Of a DNA stretch of 10,024 bases, positions 6,737-10,024 are shown piece after piece (position 1 is the stretch's first letter; each line of letters starts with the position of its first letter). Below the pieces are notes generated by a model. The model did not search any database, was not told the origin of the DNA, and saw only the letters and a list, made by a program, of their open reading frames with translations. The translations under genes and the position numbers were made by a program. Source of the DNA: a bacterium Ga0077546 (lineage in GTDB: Bacteria; Cyanobacteriota; Vampirovibrionia; Obscuribacterales; Obscuribacteraceae); contig LNEX01000094.1 of the NCBI GenBank assembly GCA_001464165.1, positions 1-10,024 on the forward strand, written 5' to 3'.

Positions 6737-6757
6737 AAAGTTGGGATATTGTTGGGA
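6737..6757 (+). repeat. Arm-type 21-bp direct repeat, copy 1
   Basis: This is identical to 6993-7013. Within it are two TTGGGA boxes (6741-6746 and 6752-6757) spaced 11 bp apart, about one helical turn. It lies to the left of the tRNA-derived core. Paired short boxes next to an integrase gene and core are typical of arm sites bound by the N-terminal domain of tyrosine integrases. Confidence 0.7.
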
Positions 6758-6785
6758 CGATAATTTCAATAGCCCCAAAAGCAAA

Positions 6786-6809
6786 AGCGGTTTTCTTTCG
6801 AAAACCGCT
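6786..6809 (-). terminator. Rho-independent terminator behind the tRNA-Val fragment
   Basis: A perfect 10-bp stem (AGCGGTTTTC at 6786-6795 with GAAAACCGCT at 6800-6809) has a TTTC loop. On the minus strand it continues into a T-rich tail (TTTTGCTTTT). It begins 13 bases after the discriminator base of the tRNA fragment. After integration it would end transcription of the restored tRNA gene. If this side is chromosomal, it is the original tRNA terminator. Confidence 0.8.
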
Positions 6810-6821
6810 CCCTATAATTAT

Positions 6822-6863
6822 TGGGCGATGAGAGACTCGAACTCCCAACCCCCTCGGTGTAAA
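6822..6863 (-). other. Attachment-site core: 3' part of tRNA-Val(UAC)
   Basis: On the minus strand this reads as a tRNA from the anticodon loop to the discriminator base. TTTACAC is the loop, with anticodon TAC. The anticodon 3' stem is CGAGG, the variable loop GGGTT, the T arm GGGAG-TTCGAGT-CTCTC, then ATCGCCC and A. No CCA is encoded. Upstream of the loop the sequence cannot form the anticodon 5' stem and no D arm follows, so the 5' half is missing. Tyrosine recombinases of the P4 type commonly use exactly this part of tRNA genes as their crossover core. This is therefore a recombination site and not a working tRNA gene. Confidence 0.85.
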
Positions 6864-6992
6864 TGAGTGGGTTAATGGTTTTATGCGCCTTTCGGGACTT
6901 TTACCATTTTTCGCCAACATTCCCCAAAATACTTACCTACAGCGCATTTTAGGTATATTTTGGTTCCTAATCATTCCTCTGAATTCCCCTCC

Positions 6993-7013
6993 AAAGTTGG
7001 GATATTGTTGGGA
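6993..7013 (+). repeat. Arm-type 21-bp direct repeat, copy 2
   Basis: Same 21 bp as 6737-6757, with TTGGGA boxes at 6997-7002 and 7008-7013, also 11 bp apart. It lies to the right of the core and 99 bases before the integrase start. A fifth box occurs at 7074-7079 within ATTGTTGGGA, which matches the second half of the repeat. Confidence 0.75.
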
Positions 7014-7082
7014 TGGAAATGGCACTAAAACCCGGCAATATCTTGAAAAACGTCAAAAATTTCACCTGCATTGTTGGGATAG

Positions 7083-7099
7083 AATCGATATAATCGATT
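7083..7099 (+). promoter_or_regulatory. Integrase promoter -10 box inside a palindromic operator
   Basis: TATAAT occurs at 7089-7094, 17 bases before the integrase ATG, so any leader would be very short. It lies inside a perfect 7-bp inverted repeat (AATCGAT, ATA, ATCGATT). The lone TTGGGA box ends three bases before it. No good -35 is visible at the normal distance. The arrangement would let a repressor or the integrase itself block transcription. Confidence 0.5.
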
Positions 7100-7111
7100 T
7101 AGAGGTGAACG

Positions 7112-8347
7112 ATGAAGACAAAAATCAAGTTCATAATTGACTCTCTAAGCAAGGCAGAGTGCCCAGTAGACAAGAAATGGCTACTGATTCCAGACCCTAA
7201 GACCCAGGGCCTGAAGCTTCGGCTTATGAAATCTGGCCCTAAGGCCTTCATTTTCCAAAGGCGCTTACCTGCCAACAATGAAAATCCAGGAACTCTAGTA
7301 GAAATTGTTCTTGGTCGATTCGGTGATCTCTCAATCGAGCAGGCACGTCAAAAAGCAGACGAACTCAATCGCATTATTGGCCAAGGCAAAAACCCGATAG
7401 TGATAGAACTTGGCGAACTTACTTATGATCGGCTCTTCCGAACCTACATAGAGCAGTATGCCAAGCATGAAACTTCGACCTGGCAAGAAGCTGTCGAAAA
7501 TCACAGACGTTATTTTGCTCGCTGGGCCAACAAACCAATCACTAAAATAAAGAGAAGTGATATTCAAGCCTGGGTCTATGACCTGGCTGGTGAAGGCCGC
7601 AAGAAAAAGCACACCGCAAACCGCTCTTTCGATCAACTCAAAGCTGTAATTAACTTTGGCAAACGCAAAGACCTAGTTTACTGCGATAACCCCTGTATCG
7701 GCGTAGATAAGATACCGACTAAATCAAGAGAGCGCTTTATACAACCGGGTGACGAATTTGCGCGCTTTGCTCAGGCCCTAGCCGATGAACCAAACGAAAC
7801 ATGGAGAGATTTCTTTTGGCTCTCACTGTTCGTTGCGGCGAGAAGATCAAATGTTCTAGCAATGGCCTGGGACCAAATCAACTTTGAGCTTGAAACCTGG
7901 ACAATACCAAAGACTAAAAATGGTGACTCGCATTCAGTGCCTCTTACCCCAAGCGCAATGGAAATACTGAAGCGCCGTTATCACGACGTAAAAAGAAATG
8001 ATGTCTGGGTCTTCTACTCAGATCGCCGCTCTCGCAAGACCGGCGAATTCTCGCACATGGGAAATCCAAAGGAAGCATGGAAAAGACTGCTCAAGCGAGC
8101 GGAAATAACAGACCTTCGAATTCACGATCTCAGACGCACCGCTGGCAGTTACATGGCCATTCAAGGAGTCAGCCCAACTATCATTGGTAAAGCCTTAGGC
8201 CATAAGTCTCAAGCAGCTACAGCCATGTATGCTCGGCTTACGCAAGATCCAGTTAGGCAAGCAATGATAAATGCCCAAGCTGCCTTGGCCACACCATCAA
8301 AAATCTTTCCAAGCGAAGGCAAGATAGAAGTGTTGAAACATCAGTGA
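7112..8347 (+). CDS. int: P4-type tyrosine recombinase (integrase)
   Basis: This protein performs site-specific integration and excision of a mobile element, here probably at tRNA-Val(UAC). The 411 residues match the family size. Residues about 20-95 form the N-terminal arm-binding domain (GLKLRLMKSGPKAFIFQRRL, LGRFGDLSIEQARQKADEL). Residues about 100-200 form the core-binding SAM-like domain. The catalytic residues fit R244 (AARRSNVLAM), K269 (PKTKNGDSHSVPL), H338 and R341 (HDLRR), H364 (LGHKS) and the nucleophile Y373 (TAMYARL). AGAGGTG lies four bases before the ATG. The predicted promoter is inside an inverted repeat, and arm sites and the core lie just upstream. The gene is intact. No excisionase is recognised in the window. 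Confidence 0.96.
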   Translation: MKTKIKFIIDSLSKAECPVDKKWLLIPDPKTQGLKLRLMKSGPKAFIFQRRLPANNENPGTLVEIVLGRFGDLSIEQARQKADELNRIIGQGKNPIVIELGELTYDRLFRTYIEQYAKHETSTWQEAVENHRRYFARWANKPITKIKRSDIQAWVYDLAGEGRKKKHTANRSFDQLKAVINFGKRKDLVYCDNPCIGVDKIPTKSRERFIQPGDEFARFAQALADEPNETWRDFFWLSLFVAARRSNVLAMAWDQINFELETWTIPKTKNGDSHSVPLTPSAMEILKRRYHDVKRNDVWVFYSDRRSRKTGEFSHMGNPKEAWKRLLKRAEITDLRIHDLRRTAGSYMAIQGVSPTIIGKALGHKSQAATAMYARLTQDPVRQAMINAQAALATPSKIFPSEGKIEVLKHQ

Positions 8348-8354
8348 AACAGTT

Positions 8355-8511
8355 GACTTGACGCTGGGCTTGCGTCCGCTAGGCTTGTCGCCGGGCAGCC
8401 AGGGAAGCGCCGCTAGAATAATCTTAGCCTCGCGCGGCCTCAAGCTTTCGGCGCGCACACCGCTGCGGCGGCTGCCGCAATAGCGGACGCAAGGGGCCCC
8501 AGGGTCAAGTC
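8355..8511. repeat. GC-rich block bounded by a 26-bp imperfect inverted repeat
   Basis: The outer arms are GACTTGAC (8355-8362 with 8504-8511), then CTGGG with CCCAG, then a perfect 12-bp pair CTTGCGTCCGCT (8369-8380) with AGCGGACGCAAG (8482-8493). They contain one mismatch and a four-base bulge. Nested inside are GGCAGCC/GGCTGCC (8394-8400 and 8470-8476) and CGCCGC/GCGGCG (8408-8413 and 8465-8470). The block is clearly richer in G and C than its surroundings and begins seven bases after the integrase stop. There is no T-run, so it is not a simple terminator. It may be a structured RNA, a palindromic mobile repeat (REP- or MITE-like) or a recombination or replication site of the element. Confidence 0.7.
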
Positions 8512-8523
8512 GAGTTTGCAGAC

Positions 8524-8664
8524 GTGGTTATCTCTTGGTTGCAAGTTTTTCAGCTACGATTGATGGACAAAGAAACCCGAGTAGAAAGAAAAAAACGTAT
8601 TCCTTACAGGTTAGGCGTTAAAAGAACCGGTGCGGCTGGTCTCAAATATATTGCAACACACTGA
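8524..8664 (+). CDS. Doubtful short basic ORF
   Basis: An open frame runs from GTG at 8524 (46 residues) or ATG at 8563 (33 residues) to TGA at 8664. The product is basic (MDKETRVERKKRIPYRLGVK and RTGAAGLKYIATH). The frame is also open upstream into the GC-rich inverted repeat, so it could be the tail of a lost gene. No ribosome-binding site is seen before either start. I recognise no family, and the frame may be chance. Nothing else is seen between the GC-rich block and the gene at 8745. Confidence 0.2.
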   Translation: MVISWLQVFQLRLMDKETRVERKKRIPYRLGVKRTGAAGLKYIATH

Positions 8665-8744
8665 TAGCCTCTGTTAATCGAATACAAAATCGCCGATGAT
8701 CTCAATTCGAAGCTCTGATGTTCTCAATCCACTACATTTATATG

Positions 8745-9290
8745 CTAGTGCCACACACCTGGTGTATGGTCTTGAAGCGATCTTTGTTCACTTCTCCAAA
8801 TTGCCTTATCGCCTGCATCTAGGCGGTCGAAAAAGTTCGGAACATAACGGAGCCAGAACAATTTCAACGAAATCGAATCAATGCTAGAGGCACGAAAAAT
8901 CAGTCCTCTGTAAAATGGACTACTATTGTTAGGCAATGGAAACTTCTTCACACTACTAATGCAGTTTATGACCTTGCGATCAACAGCTTTTAGACCTGAA
9001 CTCGTGATTACCACGAAGTTTATCGGTTTGCCAGTCGAATCCAACCGGAAAGCTATCACTGGCCAACGACCATTCTTTATTTGTGGTGACAATTTTCTTA
9101 CAGCTTGAGCTCGTATCAGTCTTTCGCTGTTTTGAAACCAAGGCAATAGAGTTACATCTTCCTTAGCCGGGGAGCCAAGATTCCGCAACTTAATAAATTC
9201 TCTATCCTCAGAGCCTAGAGCAGTCTCTACATTGAGAACAACGGCCAGAAAAACTACAATTAGGATTCTCCGCATGGTTAATTGACTCAT
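8745..9290 (-). CDS. Exported protein with TonB C-terminal-like domain
   Basis: The 181-residue protein begins with a signal peptide or anchor (MRRILIVVFLAVVLNVETAL, residues 6-25). A TonB C-terminal-type domain follows at about 76-136. PVIAFRLDSTGKPINFVVI, then SSGLKAVDRKVINC and KKFPLP, match the family pattern of strand, D-x-x-G, SSG, a conserved D, helix and FP-LP. The tail of about 45 residues is extra. In this family the domain contacts outer-membrane transporters, but single-domain exported forms of unknown role are also common. No ExbB, ExbD or receptor gene lies nearby. GGAGA directly abuts the first ATG, a very short spacing, so the sixth-codon ATG is also possible. The stop is TAG. 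No terminator is seen after it. Confidence 0.75.
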   Translation of the reverse strand: MSQLTMRRILIVVFLAVVLNVETALGSEDREFIKLRNLGSPAKEDVTLLPWFQNSERLIRAQAVRKLSPQIKNGRWPVIAFRLDSTGKPINFVVITSSGLKAVDRKVINCISSVKKFPLPNNSSPFYRGLIFRASSIDSISLKLFWLRYVPNFFDRLDAGDKAIWRSEQRSLQDHTPGVWH

Positions 9291-9433
9291 TCTCCAATTC
9301 TAAATGTCTATACCTTGACACTACACTAATATTGGCAGTTAACAAATTGATTTAACGATTTACCCGTTCTCTTTCTCCTGATGACTGACTCGACTATTAG
9401 AGCAAGGTCAGTTAGACAGTTTCAAAATATGTC

Positions 9434-9488
9434 AAAAAAAAAGCGACCGCCCCGTGAGCGCACAGCTTTGCTGGTGCGAACGGGGTGG
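9434..9488 (-). terminator. Strong hairpin followed by nine T on the minus strand
   Basis: CCGCCCCG and its partner CGGGGTGG (9447-9454 and 9481-9488) form the base. CGCACAGC pairs imperfectly with GCTGGTGCG inside, around a TTT loop (9467-9469). On the minus strand the stem is followed by TCGC and then nine T (9442-9434). This is a good intrinsic terminator shape apart from the four-base gap. No minus-strand protein gene lies upstream of it, so its transcript should be non-coding. Confidence 0.55.
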
Positions 9489-9740
9489 CACAGGTTCGCC
9501 CGGCATAACGTTGCGACGCCCAACCATTGCACTACTTTTTGTGTAAAACTCGTAGTTTCACATGTGGTATTACGTTCAACGGCCGTATATTCAGAAAATC
9601 TTGGATTTTCATACCACAAAAGTGTTTCGGTATACCGTTCAATGCTTACTAGCACTGGCATCCCAGGTTTTTTCTGAATCCCTTTATCCTGCCATCACCA
9701 CTTCCCTACCATCTTTTCTATTCTGCCAGCTCTTTTCCGG

Positions 9741-9792
9741 GGTGGTAATGTCGTAACCTCTCGGAGGTTTCGACTGATGAATAATCTCACTT
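9741..9792. repeat. Diverged stem-loop repeat, copy B
   Basis: Second copy of the repeat at 2-53, in the same orientation 9.7 kb away. Here the hairpin is longer: GTCG-T-AACCTC, loop TCG, GAGGTT-T-CGAC (9750-9774), with one T-T mismatch. The arms are identical to copy A and the loop differs. Confidence 0.6.
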
Positions 9793-9910
9793 AACCGGCA
9801 GCTTCGCTGCGTCTGAACACTGCGAAATCTATCTATTCGCTAACCTTCGGGCTTTCCGACCTCTTTTTATACGATCTATCTAACATGGATTATGTTCCCT
9901 CGATCCTTTT

Positions 9911-9939
9911 ACTATGCACGGGGTTCAAGCCACAGTCAA
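9911..9939 (-). promoter_or_regulatory. Possible minus-strand promoter for the ncRNA candidate
   Basis: On the minus strand TTGACT (9939-9934) and CATAGT (9916-9911) are separated by 17 bases. They match the sigma-70 consensus at five and four of six positions. A start near 9904 would produce the hairpin-rich transcript ending at the T9 tract. Such matches occur by chance in AT-rich DNA, so this is weak evidence on its own. Confidence 0.35.
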
Positions 9940-10024
9940 TGATCCAGTGCTCTGTTTTACAAAGTAAACTTTCGCCGTCTTTTGTCACTAACTTGTTCTC
10001 TACTCCATTTTTATGTTCTTGGTT

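Larger units (their letters stand above)
6737..7079. other. Candidate attP region (core flanked by arm sites)
   Basis: The order is: arm repeat copy 1 (6737-6757), terminator, tRNA-Val core (6822-6863), arm repeat copy 2 (6993-7013), a lone TTGGGA box (7074-7079) and then the integrase gene. After integration, an attL or attR usually retains arm sites on only one side of its core. Arm sites on both sides suggest an unintegrated attP, a junction between tandem elements, or an episome. If only the right side belongs to the element, this is instead the attR-type end, with chromosome on the left. Confidence 0.5.
9434..9904 (-). ncRNA. Candidate structured non-coding RNA, about 470 nt
   Basis: This interval, between a promoter-like site at 9911-9939 and the T9 hairpin at 9434-9488, holds no convincing protein. 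It contains many stems: GTG-AAACT/AGTTTCAC (9541-9561), TGTGGTAT/ATACCACA (9563-9570 and 9611-9618) enclosing GAAAATC-TTG-GATTTTC (9594-9610), CGGTA/TACCG (9628-9637), TGCT/AGCA near 9643-9654, CTGGCA/TGCCAG (9655-9660 and 9724-9729), GTCG-AACCTC/GAGGTT-CGAC (9750-9774) and GCAGC/GCTGC in the TTC-loop hairpin near 9802-9814. The conserved segment at 9742-9750 can also pair with 9693-9701 over nine bases with one G-U, giving a possible pseudoknot. I recognise no known RNA class. Transcription is inferred only. Both strands also have open frames here, which look like chance. Confidence 0.35.

Noticed and set aside
6822..6893. Functional tRNA-Val gene
   Set aside because: Only the part from the anticodon loop to the 3' end is present. 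The anticodon 5' stem does not pair properly, and no D arm or acceptor 5' strand follows.
6702..7140. ORFs over the tRNA fragment and arm repeats
   Set aside because: They run through the tRNA core, the terminator and the direct repeats, which explain the sequence better.
9381..9677. 98-residue plus-strand and 79-residue minus-strand ORFs
   Set aside because: Both run through the strong hairpin and the poly-A/T tract, lack ribosome-binding sites and show no domain. They look like chance frames over structured DNA.
1..10024. CRISPR array or known defence operon
   Set aside because: No regularly spaced identical repeats with unique spacers are seen, and no nuclease, reverse transcriptase or other defence motif is visible. 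The IS21 end repeats are transposase sites.

Overview
The window is bacterial accessory DNA of moderate GC (roughly mid-40s percent by eye). It combines a complete, recent-looking IS21-family insertion sequence, a P4-type tyrosine recombinase next to a partial tRNA-Val that looks like its attachment core, several small unrecognised genes, and at least three broken or doubtful reading frames. The lineage cannot be named from these genes. The tRNA fragment has no encoded CCA, and the TonB C-terminal-like protein and Shine-Dalgarno sites point to a bacterium with standard signals.

Left part (1-2744). A short stem-loop repeat at 2-53 has a diverged second copy at 9741-9792. It is followed by a small one-helix membrane protein on the minus strand (179-391). 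A plus-strand series comes next: a three-helix membrane protein (610-963), an overlapping frame that carries two TAG codons (960-1217), and a 65-residue FlbD-like small protein (1227-1424). Convergent with these is a minus-strand gene (1427-1899) that reads as one 157-residue protein if a single base is restored in a five-base homopolymer. An unrecognised 249-residue protein (1937-2686, minus) lies behind a rho-independent terminator (2700-2744).

Middle (2749-5271). This is a 2,523-bp IS21-family element with istA and istB, TG...CA ends, arrays of transposase-binding-type repeats at both ends and a perfect 7-bp target duplication (CCTAAAC). It landed at the foot of the terminator stem just upstream of the 249-residue gene. 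To its right is a decayed reading frame (5325-5656) whose start overlaps the end of an unrecognised 258-residue gene (5640-6416, minus). A hairpin-rich non-coding stretch then runs to about 6660.

Recombination module (6737-8347). The 3' part of a tRNA-Val(UAC), minus strand, with a terminator behind it, sits between two copies of a 21-bp direct repeat. Each copy holds two TTGGGA boxes 11 bp apart, and a fifth box lies just before the integrase gene. Repeats on both sides of a tRNA-derived core look like an attP site rather than a single attL or attR. This would fit a circular form, a tandem copy or an episome. The integrase has all expected catalytic residues, and its predicted -10 box sits inside a perfect 7-bp inverted repeat.

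Right part (8348-10024). Directly behind the integrase is a 157-bp GC-rich block bounded by a 26-bp imperfect inverted repeat. It is followed by a doubtful small ORF and a secreted or membrane-anchored TonB C-terminal-like protein (8745-9290, minus). From about 9904 down to 9434 on the minus strand there is a promoter-like sequence, a dense run of hairpins including the second copy of the end repeat, and a strong hairpin followed by nine T. No convincing protein is present there, so a structured non-coding RNA of about 470 nt is proposed.
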